A DNA stretch of 30,631 bases, from assembly GCA_032156805.1 (NCBI GenBank), contig JALDXQ010000085.1:1-30631 (forward strand), given 5' to 3'. Both the position numbers and the translations under genes were made by a program. How positions within the stretch are numbered: position 1 is the first letter of the stretch; each line of letters opens with the position of its first letter. This DNA comes from Gp6-AA40 sp032156805 (lineage in GTDB: Bacteria > Acidobacteriota > Vicinamibacteria > Vicinamibacterales > UBA2999). Shown here one piece after another: positions 5,904 through 13,679 of this stretch. A model generated the notes under the pieces. That model searched no databases and was not told the origin of the DNA. It saw nothing but the letters and a program-made list of their open reading frames with translations.

Positions 5904-8099
5904 TCAGTCCGGAGTCACTCCGTCCCGCACTCTCACCCCTCGAATCGTATCTCCCGGCACCAGACGATCCACGACCTCCAGTCCGCTCACGACCTGTCCA
6001 AAGACGGTGTAACGGCCGTCGAGATGTGGTGCGGGGGAATGGGTGATGAAGAACTGGCTGCCGCCCGTGTCCTGCCAGTCGAGCGCCATCCCCACAGTGC
6101 CCCGCAGGTAAGGTCGCTGGTTGATCTCGTCGCGAATCGTGTAGCCGGGCCCGCCCTCGCCATCCCCGCGCGGGTCGCCGTCCTGCACGACGAAGTCGGG
6201 CACGACGCGATGGATCGGAATGCCGTTGAAGAATCCTCTCCGGGCAAGCGACGTGAAGTTGGCGACGGTCAGAGGCGCGTCGATGATGGCCAGTTCGAGC
6301 TCCACCGTCCCTTTGTCCGTGTCGATGTAGACGCGGGGAGAGAATTGTGGAGACACGATCGCCTGCCAGTCAGGGCTGTCGACCTGTTGACCGGCGACGG
6401 CCGGCCGCATCGCCTCGTCGACATCGGTCACGCCCTGTTCTGCCAGCAGGGTCCGGGCACGGACGCGGACGGCCCAATCGCGGTCGTCGAGCGCTTCCTG
6501 CAAGAACGGTCGGGCCGCCGCGGGATCCAGCTTGGCGAGCGCGGCGAGCGCGGCCGCGCGCGCTACGTAGGTGACGTCGCCAGCGGCGGAAGCCTTGTAG
6601 GCGTCAGCCAGTGCCTGCGCCGCACCGGCGGCCTTGAGCTCTGCCAGGCCATTGGCCGCCGCCGCGCGGATGACGAAGTCGTCCGTCTTCAGCCGCTCGA
6701 TCAGCACCTTGTCCATCCCTTCGGCCTTCGATGCGACCAGGGCGTTGAGCACAGACGGGATCACACGCCCGTCGCGATCCTGCAGCATGACCGTCAGCCG
6801 CGCGACACCCTGCCCGTCCGGCAGCGCACCGAGCGCCGTGGCGATCGCTACGCGCACGGTCCAGTCCGTGTCCGCCTCGAGGCTCGCCAGCACCGATAAG
6901 AACGTCGCCGGTTCGAGCCTGGCAAGCGCGGTGAACACGCTGCCACGCACGGCGGGAACCGGGTCGGTGACGAGATCGAGGAGGAGATCGATGCCACGCG
7001 CGTCGATCAGCGTGGCCAGCGCCGCCATCGATTCCTGCCGGAGAGCACCGGTGATCGCTCGATCGGTCACCATCTTGATGAGAACGGGCACGGACGCCGG
7101 ATCGCCAAGGACGGACAGCGCCCGCACGGCCTGAATGATCACGGCCGGATCGCGGCGCCTCTCCGTCACGATTTCACGCAGATGCGCTGCCGCCTGCGTG
7201 GCCTTGACACCGGCCAGGCCTCGCGCCGCAAAGGATGCCGTGTAGCGTCCTTCCGTGCCGAGGAGCGTCAGCAGGACCGGCGCCGCGCGCGCATCACCAA
7301 CGCGCTGGAGCGAGTAGGCGATCGGCCACCATCGCGAGACGGGCTGCCCCTGTTGGTCGAGGACGGCGGACGCGAGCGCTTCGTAGGCTCGCAGCCGGGT
7401 CAACGCATAGAGCCCCAGTCGTGCGGCTTCAACGGGAGCGTCGAGCGGATAGTTGAGATTGTCCGGTTCGATCTTCGCGAGTACACCGGCCGCCACGTGA
7501 CGCTGCACCATCGCACTGATGGCGTCGGCATCGGCGCGATCACCGATGGCCCCCAGCGCTTCGGCCGCGCGCCCCTGCACCATCGGTTGGGAGTCGTCGA
7601 GCGCCTTCAACAGAGCCGGGCGTGCTGATGGATTGGCCAGTAGCCCGAGCGCGAACGCCGCCATCTGACGAACCTCGAACTCCTCGTCGGCCAGCAGTCG
7701 CGTGAGCGGCTCGACGCCCGCGGTCAACCCGACGCGACCGACGGCCAGGGCGGCACGACGCCTCGTGCGCGCCTCGGAATCACCAAGCAGACGGATCAGA
7801 TCGGACGGCTGCGGGGGCGCCACGATGGCCGGCTCAGTTCGCGTGGCCGGCCGGAGAATTGCCGGAGCAGGTGTGTTGGGCTCGCGCAGGAGTCGCTGAT
7901 CTTCCAGACGGACGATCCATCCGAGCTTCTCTTCCCAACTGACGACTGGGATCTCGGGGGATGGAAGAGGCGCAGCAGGTGTTGCCGCGCGAGGCACGGT
8001 CGCACACGCCGCGGTCAGCGGGATGAGCGCGAATACAAGCCGCAGCAAAGGGAGCGTGCGCCCTTCTCGCTTCTCGCTTCTCGGGAACGACAGCGGCAT
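5904..8099 (-). CDS. HEAT-repeat lipoprotein with C-terminal cyclophilin-type peptidyl-prolyl isomerase
   Basis: 731 aa from the ATG at 8099-8097. That start gives a lipoprotein signal peptide (LPLLRLVFALIPLTAAC, lipobox Cys32); the upstream in-frame extension is not signal-like. Residues about 100-570 are tandem HEAT/PBS-lyase-like helical repeats (for example EVRQMAAFALGLLA and WAVRVRARTLLAEQG). The last 145 or so residues form a cyclophilin domain with IHRVVPDFVVQDGDP, GSQFFIT and HLDGRYTVFGQV, so the catalytic Arg, Phe and Gln positions appear present. It probably sits on the outer or inner membrane facing the periplasm as a folding factor with a protein-docking scaffold. It is divergent from the deoxynucleoside kinase, with the structured element at 8147-8291 between them. 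Confidence 0.85.
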   Translation of the reverse strand: MPLSFPRSEKREGRTLPLLRLVFALIPLTAACATVPRAATPAAPLPSPEIPVVSWEEKLGWIVRLEDQRLLREPNTPAPAILRPATRTEPAIVAPPQPSDLIRLLGDSEARTRRRAALAVGRVGLTAGVEPLTRLLADEEFEVRQMAAFALGLLANPSARPALLKALDDSQPMVQGRAAEALGAIGDRADADAISAMVQRHVAAGVLAKIEPDNLNYPLDAPVEAARLGLYALTRLRAYEALASAVLDQQGQPVSRWWPIAYSLQRVGDARAAPVLLTLLGTEGRYTASFAARGLAGVKATQAAAHLREIVTERRRDPAVIIQAVRALSVLGDPASVPVLIKMVTDRAITGALRQESMAALATLIDARGIDLLLDLVTDPVPAVRGSVFTALARLEPATFLSVLASLEADTDWTVRVAIATALGALPDGQGVARLTVMLQDRDGRVIPSVLNALVASKAEGMDKVLIERLKTDDFVIRAAAANGLAELKAAGAAQALADAYKASAAGDVTYVARAAALAALAKLDPAAARPFLQEALDDRDWAVRVRARTLLAEQGVTDVDEAMRPAVAGQQVDSPDWQAIVSPQFSPRVYIDTDKGTVELELAIIDAPLTVANFTSLARRGFFNGIPIHRVVPDFVVQDGDPRGDGEGGPGYTIRDEINQRPYLRGTVGMALDWQDTGGSQFFITHSPAPHLDGRYTVFGQVVSGLEVVDRLVPGDTIRGVRVRDGVTPD

Positions 8100-8146
8100 C
8101 GCTTGCCCGTTAAGATAGCATGCAGCCTGTCGGTCGAGCCGGCGCC

Positions 8147-8291
8147 CACCAGGCAAGGAGCTGTGCTCCTGAAATCCCGGCACAGCTCCATGCCTGGTGG
8201 CGGCATCTTCTCGGCGCGCTTCGCGCGCCAAGGACCGCTATGCGGTTTCAGCAACGAGCACGATTCCTCGTAAGGAGCCGCACAGCGGTCC
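8147..8291 (+). repeat. Composite three-hairpin element, copy A
   Basis: Three successive hairpins. First, CACCAGGCA-a-GGAGCTGTG (8147-8165) pairs with CACAGCTCC-a-TGCCTGGTG (8181-8199). Second, GGCGCGC-TTC-GCGCGCC (8213-8229). Third, GGACCGCTATGCGG (8232-8245) pairs with CCGCACAGCGGTCC (8278-8291) with one mismatch. The kinase ATG begins at the very next base, and its AAGGAG (8272-8277) lies just inside hairpin 3, so folding could influence translation. The same layout and partly the same sequence recur at 11256-11394. Confidence 0.75.
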
Positions 8292-8930
8292 ATGCCGTTT
8301 CAGTACATCGCGATTGAAGGACCGATTGGCGTCGGCAAGACGTCCCTCGCCGAGCGGCTGGCGACACGACTGGACGCCGTGACGATCCTCGAGGAGGCGG
8401 AGAATCCGTTCCTGGCCGACTTCTATTCCGGTCGCGCTGGATCGGCGCTGCAGACGCAACTCTTCTACTTGCTGAACCGGCACCGGCAGCAGCTCGCTGT
8501 TCGACAGGGCGATCTCTTCACGCAGTCGACGGTGAGCGATTACCTGTTCGACAAAGACAAAATCTTTGCGTATCTGAATCTCGACGACAACGAACTGTTC
8601 ATCTATCAGCGGCTGTACGATCTGCTGGCGCGAGATGTGTCGGCACCCGATCTCGTGATCTACCTCCAGGCGCCTACGGACGTGCTGGCACGCCGACTGC
8701 GCGACCGCGCCGCGCGCACCGACGGCGACTCGCTCGACCCAAGCGAGGAATATCTGCGCGAGTTGAACGAAGCCTACCAGCACTTCTTCTTTCACTACTC
8801 GGCGACGCCACTGCTCGTCGTCGAAACCTCGCAAACAGACTTCACCGGCAGCGATGAGGCGCTCGACGATCTGATTCGGCAGATCAACTCGATGGGACGC
8901 GGGACCCAGTACTACGTTCCGCGAACGTGA
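8292..8930 (+). CDS. Deoxynucleoside kinase (dNK/dGK-dCK family)
   Basis: Cytoplasmic P-loop kinase that phosphorylates deoxynucleosides for nucleotide salvage, 212 aa. The N-terminus holds the Walker A motif GPIGVGKT (residues 10-17), and a family-type LEEAENPFLADFY follows. The centre has RQGDLFTQSTVSDYLFDKDKIFA and the DLVIYLQAPTDVLARRLRDR segment, with a lid-type Arg-rich stretch. The start at 8292 abuts the third hairpin of the repeat element; the AAGGAG lies 14 bases upstream, farther than ideal. Substrate (dA, dG, dC or dT) cannot be read from the sequence. The gene ends 71 bases before accD, which has its own promoter-like sequence. Confidence 0.88.
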   Translation: MPFQYIAIEGPIGVGKTSLAERLATRLDAVTILEEAENPFLADFYSGRAGSALQTQLFYLLNRHRQQLAVRQGDLFTQSTVSDYLFDKDKIFAYLNLDDNELFIYQRLYDLLARDVSAPDLVIYLQAPTDVLARRLRDRAARTDGDSLDPSEEYLRELNEAYQHFFFHYSATPLLVVETSQTDFTGSDEALDDLIRQINSMGRGTQYYVPRT

Positions 8931-8963
8931 GTCCGTCTAACCCGTTGATTTCGCACGTGGATT

Positions 8964-8993
8964 TTGACTTTTGCAATTTGAATTGCGTTAATA
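8964..8993 (+). promoter_or_regulatory. Candidate promoter of accD with a palindrome between -35 and -10
   Basis: TTGACT (8964-8969) and TTAATA (8988-8993) are spaced 18 bp apart in an AT-rich island within GC-rich DNA. Between them lies the palindrome GCAATT-TG-AATTGC (8973-8986), placed where a repressor would block RNA polymerase. Transcription would begin near 9000, two bases before the accD ATG, and no Shine-Dalgarno sequence is present, so the transcript would be essentially leaderless. Confidence 0.5.
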
Positions 8994-9001
8994 GCTGCTG
9001 A

Positions 9002-9910
9002 ATGGCCTGGTTCAAGAAGACCCGGAAGTCGATCGCTTCTCAGACGGCCGAAAAACCAAGCCGTGTCCCCGAGGGCCTCTGGGTCAAGTGTCCCGGCTGC
9101 TCGCAGCTGATCTACAACAAGGACCTCGAAGCCAGTCTGAACGTCTGCCCCAAGTGCGCCCACCATTTCCGGATCGGCGCGACCGACCGTCTGGCCTCGC
9201 TCTTCGACGATGGCCGTTACGAGGAACACTTCCCCAATCTGACGTCCACCGATCCACTGGACTTTGCGGACACCAAGCCCTATCGGGAGCGCCTGCGCAA
9301 AACGCGTGAAACCACGGGGCTGAAGGATTCAGTGATCGTCGCCACCGGGCGGCTCGATGGACTCGACGTGGTCGTGGCCGCGATGGAGTACACCTTCATC
9401 GGTGGCAGCCTCGGCGTCGTCGCAGGCGAAAAAATCACGCGCGCGCTCGAACTGGCACTTGCACGCCGTCAGCCCGCCATCATCGTGTCCTGTTCGGGTG
9501 GTGCACGCATGATGGAGGGCGCGCTCTCGTTGATGCAGATGGCCAAGGTGTCGGCCGCTCTTGCACGGCTCGATCGCGCGAAGCTTCCGTTCATTTCAGT
9601 GCTCACCGATCCGACGACAGGTGGCGTGACAGCCAGTTTCGCGATGCTCGGCGATCTGAACATCGCCGAGCCCAAGGCCCTCATCGGCTTCGCAGGCCCG
9701 CGCGTCATCGAACAGACGATCAGGCAAACGCTCCCGGAAGGCTTTCAGCGAAGCGAATTCCTGCTGGAGCATGGCATGCTCGACCTCGTCGTCGACCGTC
9801 GTGATCTGAAGGCCTCGATCGCGAAGGCCCTTCGCTTCATGCGTGCGACACCGGCGACCTCACCCGAGCCGGCCGCAGCGCTTGCCGTCGTCAGCGGTGA
9901 GTCGACGTAA
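9002..9910 (+). CDS. accD: Acetyl-CoA carboxylase carboxyltransferase subunit beta
   Basis: Beta subunit of the carboxyltransferase that moves CO2 from carboxybiotin to acetyl-CoA, giving malonyl-CoA for fatty-acid synthesis; 302 aa. The N-terminal zinc ribbon has Cys30, Cys33, Cys49 and Cys52 (CPGC then CPKC). The crotonase-fold part carries EYTFIGGSLGVVAGEKI, SCSGGARMMEGALSLMQM, DPTTGGVTASFAMLGD and GFAGPRVIEQTIRQ, all standard for AccD. The next gene is folC, a frequent accD neighbour. accA is not in the window. The ATG at 9002 matches the usual start (MAWFKK). Regulation may act through the palindrome upstream. Confidence 0.97.
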   Translation: MAWFKKTRKSIASQTAEKPSRVPEGLWVKCPGCSQLIYNKDLEASLNVCPKCAHHFRIGATDRLASLFDDGRYEEHFPNLTSTDPLDFADTKPYRERLRKTRETTGLKDSVIVATGRLDGLDVVVAAMEYTFIGGSLGVVAGEKITRALELALARRQPAIIVSCSGGARMMEGALSLMQMAKVSAALARLDRAKLPFISVLTDPTTGGVTASFAMLGDLNIAEPKALIGFAGPRVIEQTIRQTLPEGFQRSEFLLEHGMLDLVVDRRDLKASIAKALRFMRATPATSPEPAAALAVVSGEST

Positions 9911-9955
9911 CCCAGATAGCGATCCGCCAGCCAAGGTCACAGGCGACCTGACGTC

Positions 9956-11254
9956 TTGAGCACCACATTCGATCGTCTATTCGCGCTCGAGACGTTCGGG
10001 ATCAAGCTGGGTCTCGACAACATTTCGTTGCTGTGCGAGGCGCTCGGGCACCCGGAGCGCACGTTCCAGTCGCTGCACGTGGCGGGCACGAACGGAAAGG
10101 GATCCGTCACGGCGATGACCCACGCTGCGCTCCGCGCCGCCGGCATCCGCGCCGGCCGCTACACCTCCCCGCACTTGCACGACCTCGCCGAGCGATTCGT
10201 CATTCACGATCGACCGGTCGAGACGGAGTTGCTCGAGTCGACGGTGGCCGACGTGCTGAGCTGCGCGGACCGTTTACGCGCCGCTGGCGCCCTGACCGTG
10301 CATCCCACCTTCTTCGAGGCAACCACGGCGGCAGCCTTCGAGTTGTTCCGGCGATCGGAGGTCGAGATCGGCGTCATCGAAGTGGGGCTCGGTGGCCGCT
10401 TCGATGCCACCAACGTGATTCATCCGGTTGCCGGTGCGATCACGACGATCGACTTCGACCACCAGCAGCATCTCGGTGACACACTGGCGGCGATCGCGTT
10501 CGAGAAGGCCGGCATCATCAAGCCTGGCATGACGTTGGTCATGGGCGATCTGCGTCCCGAAGCGGCGGCGGTAATCCAGCGGTGCGCCTCCGAACGTGGC
10601 GCCGCCCTCGTCGAGGCGGCACATGACACGCGGTTCGAGGCGACGGTCGTCGCGGGACGCGCGCGACTCACGCTGAAAACGCCGTCCAGCTCCTACGGAC
10701 CGGTGACGCTCGGTCTGCGCGGCGAGCATCAGATCGGCAACGCGATCGTCGCCGTGCGCCTGCTCGAAGTGGCGGCGGCCTCCGGCATCGCACTCTCGAG
10801 AGCGGCCATCGAGCAGGGGCTGGCAGCGGCAGAGTGGCCCGCCCGGCTCGAGCTGCTGCCGCTCGAACGCGGTCGTCATGTGTTGCTCGATGCGGCACAC
10901 AATCCGGAAGGCGCCCGCGCGCTGGCGGCGTACCTGACGCGGTGGCACCCGGAGCGACCGCCTCTCGTGATCGGCGTGATGCGTGACAAGAATGTGGCCG
11001 ACATCGCCCACACGCTGCTGCCGGTCGTCTCTTCGGTGATCGCCACTGCAGCGCCGACGCCGCGCGCGATCCCCGCGGGCGATCTGGCTCGCCATCTGCG
11101 CGCGGCGGGTGCTGAAGATGTCCGTGCCGAACCTGATCCGATGCGCGCGATCGACGCCGCGTTCGAGATCGCCGATACGATCTGCGTTGCTGGATCGATC
11201 TTCCTCGCCGGAGCGGTTCGCGATGAGCTTCGGCAGCGTGCTATCCTCCGCTAA
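9956..11254 (+). CDS. folC: Bifunctional folylpolyglutamate synthase / dihydrofolate synthase
   Basis: Mur-ligase-type ATP-dependent enzyme that adds glutamate to folates and may also make dihydrofolate; 432 aa, the usual length. The ATP-binding loop is GTNGKGS (residues 44-50), followed by RAGRYTSPHLHDLAERF, the omega-loop region, IEVGLGGRFDATNVI, ITTIDFDHQQHLGDTL, EKAGIIKPG and the C-terminal DAAHNPEGARAL. The start is TTG at 9956, because the product from there (MSTTFDRLFALETFGIKLGL) matches family N-termini; I see no good ribosome-binding site. It lies 45 bases after accD and is probably co-transcribed. The stop is followed after one base by the first stem of the repeat element. Confidence 0.95.
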   Translation: MSTTFDRLFALETFGIKLGLDNISLLCEALGHPERTFQSLHVAGTNGKGSVTAMTHAALRAAGIRAGRYTSPHLHDLAERFVIHDRPVETELLESTVADVLSCADRLRAAGALTVHPTFFEATTAAAFELFRRSEVEIGVIEVGLGGRFDATNVIHPVAGAITTIDFDHQQHLGDTLAAIAFEKAGIIKPGMTLVMGDLRPEAAAVIQRCASERGAALVEAAHDTRFEATVVAGRARLTLKTPSSSYGPVTLGLRGEHQIGNAIVAVRLLEVAAASGIALSRAAIEQGLAAAEWPARLELLPLERGRHVLLDAAHNPEGARALAAYLTRWHPERPPLVIGVMRDKNVADIAHTLLPVVSSVIATAAPTPRAIPAGDLARHLRAAGAEDVRAEPDPMRAIDAAFEIADTICVAGSIFLAGAVRDELRQRAILR

Positions 11255-11255
11255 T

Positions 11256-11394
11256 CAACCAGCCAAGGACTCTCGCCCGATATCCGAACGAGCTCTCGGC
11301 TGGTTGTCAGTATCTCTGGCCGCGCTCCGCGCGGCTCGGACCGCTATGCGAGGCACGACGAGACAATTCGCGCACGGAAGCCGCATAGTGGTCC
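11256..11394 (+). repeat. Composite three-hairpin element, copy B
   Basis: Same architecture as the element at 8147. First, CAACCAGCC (11256-11264) pairs with GGCTGGTTG (11298-11306). Second, GCCGCGC-TCC-GCGCGGC (11319-11335). Third, GGACCGCTATGCG (11338-11350) pairs with CGCATAGTGGTCC (11382-11394), with a G-T wobble. The stems of hairpins 1 and 2 differ from copy A on both sides yet stay paired, so structure has been kept by compensatory change. It fills the folC-lptD gap in the same orientation as copy A. Confidence 0.75.
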
Positions 11395-11405
11395 AATTCA
11401 CGATC

Positions 11406-13679
11406 ATGGTTCGGGTGGTGCTGCTCTCGTGCGTCGTGTGCCTCTTCGGTGTGGCAACTGCCGGCGCGCAGGAAGCCAGCCCGCCGCCGCAGGGCACGAC
11501 ACAGCTTGCCGAGCTGCTCGCGCAGCAGACCTCATGGAAATTCGAGTGTGAGGGTGACCGCTGCATCCTGAACGGCGACGTCGAGCTCCCGCTACCTGGC
11601 AGCCAAGGCAAGTTCTTTGCCGATCAGATCGAGATCTTCGCGAACAAAGATCTTCTCGTCGCCAGCGGTAACGTCGTCTTTGCGAATCAGGAAGGGCGAC
11701 TCGCCGCCGAGCGAGCCGAGTTCGACCTGAAGAAACAGACCGGCACGTTTTACGACGCCAGCGGCACGATGCCCCTTGGCTCCGCCGCCGATCCTCGCCA
11801 GTTCGGCAGCCAGCAGGCCGACGTCTACTTCTGGGGCCAGACGATTGAGCGGCTGGGCGATCAGAAATACCGCATCACGCGCGGCGGGTTCACCACCTGC
11901 GTGCAGCCGACTCCACGCTGGGAACTGTTCACCGGCAGCGTGACCCTCAACCTCAACGACTACGCGGTCGCGACCAACACCGTCCTGAGGGTCAAGGGTG
12001 TGCCCGTGTTCTACATGCCGTGGGTGTACTACCCGATCCAGGACGACGACCGCGCCACGGGGTTTCTGTTGCCGACCTACGGCGCCTCGACTCTGCGCGG
12101 CCAGGCGATCAGCAATGCGTTCTTCTGGGCGATGGGACGCAGTCACGACGCCACCTTCTTCCACGACTGGTTCACGAATACCGGGCAGGGCGCGGGCGCC
12201 GAGTATCGCTACGTCGCCGCCGCGCAGTCGGCAGGCAACATTCGCCTCTACCGGATCGATCAGAGCGAACACGAGTTCACCGACGACGGGGAGACCACCG
12301 TACTGCCGGCGACCAAGAGCTTCGAGGTCAGCGGCAACATGAACCATTCGCTGTCCCGGAACATTCGCGCGCGTGCGCGGCTCGAGTACTTCTCCGACGT
12401 CCAGACCCAGCAGCTTTACTATCAGGACGTCTACAAGGCCACGCGCAACAACCGCCTGATCGAAGGCGGCCTGAGCGCCGTCCTCGGGCCGACCTCGACG
12501 AACGTGCTGTACTCGAGGAACGAATTCTTCAGGGAAGCGGACAACTCCACTGTTTACGGCAGCACGCCGCGCATCACGACCAACGTCGCACCGCAGCGGC
12601 TGTTTGGCTCTCCCGTGTATGCGTCGATGAACACGGAGTACGCCTACCTGCCCGACCGCACCCTCACCGACGGCGAGGTAACGAGGGACGAGAGCCACGG
12701 TCGCGTCGACGTGACACCCACGCTGCGCGTGCCCCTGTCGCGACTGACCTATCTCTCGGTCAACACCAGCGCGAACTATCGCGCGACTTATTACTCGAAG
12801 AGCGCCGGACAGCTCGGCGGCACGGTCGATGACCCCTACTTCCGTCAGTACATGTCGATGCACACCGAAGTCGTGGGACCGGTGTTCACACGCATCTGGG
12901 ATCGTCCTGACAGCGTGTTCGCCGAGCGCCTGAAGCACGTCATCGAACCGACATTCGGTGTCGACCTGACGAGTCAGATCTCCGAGTTCGCGAGAACGCC
13001 GATCGTCGGCGATGCGTCAGAGTTCGTGGTGGGCGGTGCGGCGGAGTTCACGTATGGACTGACCAATCGCTTGTTCGCTCGCGGCAAGAACGTCGGCGAG
13101 GTTCGCGGGCAGACCCGTGAGTTCCTGACCGTCGGTCTGCAACAGACCGTCTACACCGATCCGGAGTCGGCACGATACGACAGCACCTACCAGAGCACGT
13201 TCGGATTCGCCCGGCCGGTCGAACGATCGCCGATCGCGCTCACCACGCGGCTGTCCCCCTCGCGCGTCGTCGACGGAAATCTTCGAGCCGAATACGACAC
13301 CTACGGCCTCGGACTGCAGCTGCTCTCGGCGGGTGGCGGCATCAATGGAAGCTCCGCATCTGTCGGCGCCAATTACAGCTGGCGCCCGAACGACAGCAAC
13401 TTCCTGTCCGCATCAACGACCCTGCGATGGCTGGAAGGGCGGGCGAGCGGGTCTTACGCGCTGAGCTGGGACATCGCGCGCTCCTACGTTCTGAGTCACT
13501 CGATTACGGGGTCGTATCTCGCCCAGTGCTGCGGACTTCAAGTGGAGTTTCAGAAGTTCAACTATACGCAGGCGTCGGATTCTCCGGTCTCCTCGGACAC
13601 ACGTTTCAATTTCGGGTTTATCCTCGCCGGGCTCGGGACATTCTCGAACTTCTTCGGTGCCTTCACCGGTCAGCGATGA
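11406..13679 (+). CDS. lptD: LPS-assembly protein LptD
   Basis: Outer-membrane beta-barrel that inserts lipopolysaccharide into the outer leaflet, 757 aa. The frame is open further upstream into folC, but the ATG at 11406 gives a proper signal peptide (VVLLSCVVCLFGVATAGAQ), so I start there. An OstA/LptA-like jellyroll domain (about residues 45-190) is followed by the barrel, including GVPVFYMPWVYYPIQDDD and GFLLPTYGAS. Cysteines are arranged as in enterobacterial LptD: Cys48 and Cys53 near the N-terminus, Cys165, and an adjacent pair Cys708-Cys709, consistent with inter-domain disulfides. The C-terminus (GFILAGLGTFSNFFG) is family-typical. The stop overlaps the next start. Confidence 0.93.
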   Translation: MVRVVLLSCVVCLFGVATAGAQEASPPPQGTTQLAELLAQQTSWKFECEGDRCILNGDVELPLPGSQGKFFADQIEIFANKDLLVASGNVVFANQEGRLAAERAEFDLKKQTGTFYDASGTMPLGSAADPRQFGSQQADVYFWGQTIERLGDQKYRITRGGFTTCVQPTPRWELFTGSVTLNLNDYAVATNTVLRVKGVPVFYMPWVYYPIQDDDRATGFLLPTYGASTLRGQAISNAFFWAMGRSHDATFFHDWFTNTGQGAGAEYRYVAAAQSAGNIRLYRIDQSEHEFTDDGETTVLPATKSFEVSGNMNHSLSRNIRARARLEYFSDVQTQQLYYQDVYKATRNNRLIEGGLSAVLGPTSTNVLYSRNEFFREADNSTVYGSTPRITTNVAPQRLFGSPVYASMNTEYAYLPDRTLTDGEVTRDESHGRVDVTPTLRVPLSRLTYLSVNTSANYRATYYSKSAGQLGGTVDDPYFRQYMSMHTEVVGPVFTRIWDRPDSVFAERLKHVIEPTFGVDLTSQISEFARTPIVGDASEFVVGGAAEFTYGLTNRLFARGKNVGEVRGQTREFLTVGLQQTVYTDPESARYDSTYQSTFGFARPVERSPIALTTRLSPSRVVDGNLRAEYDTYGLGLQLLSAGGGINGSSASVGANYSWRPNDSNFLSASTTLRWLEGRASGSYALSWDIARSYVLSHSITGSYLAQCCGLQVEFQKFNYTQASDSPVSSDTRFNFGFILAGLGTFSNFFGAFTGQR

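Noticed and set aside
11109..11405. Upstream in-frame extension of lptD
   Set aside because: It overlaps folC and crosses the repeat element; the ATG at 11406 gives a clear signal peptide.
11592..12938. Long minus-strand open frame opposite lptD
   Set aside because: Its product is a compositional shadow with no motif, and the plus strand encodes an unmistakable LptD.
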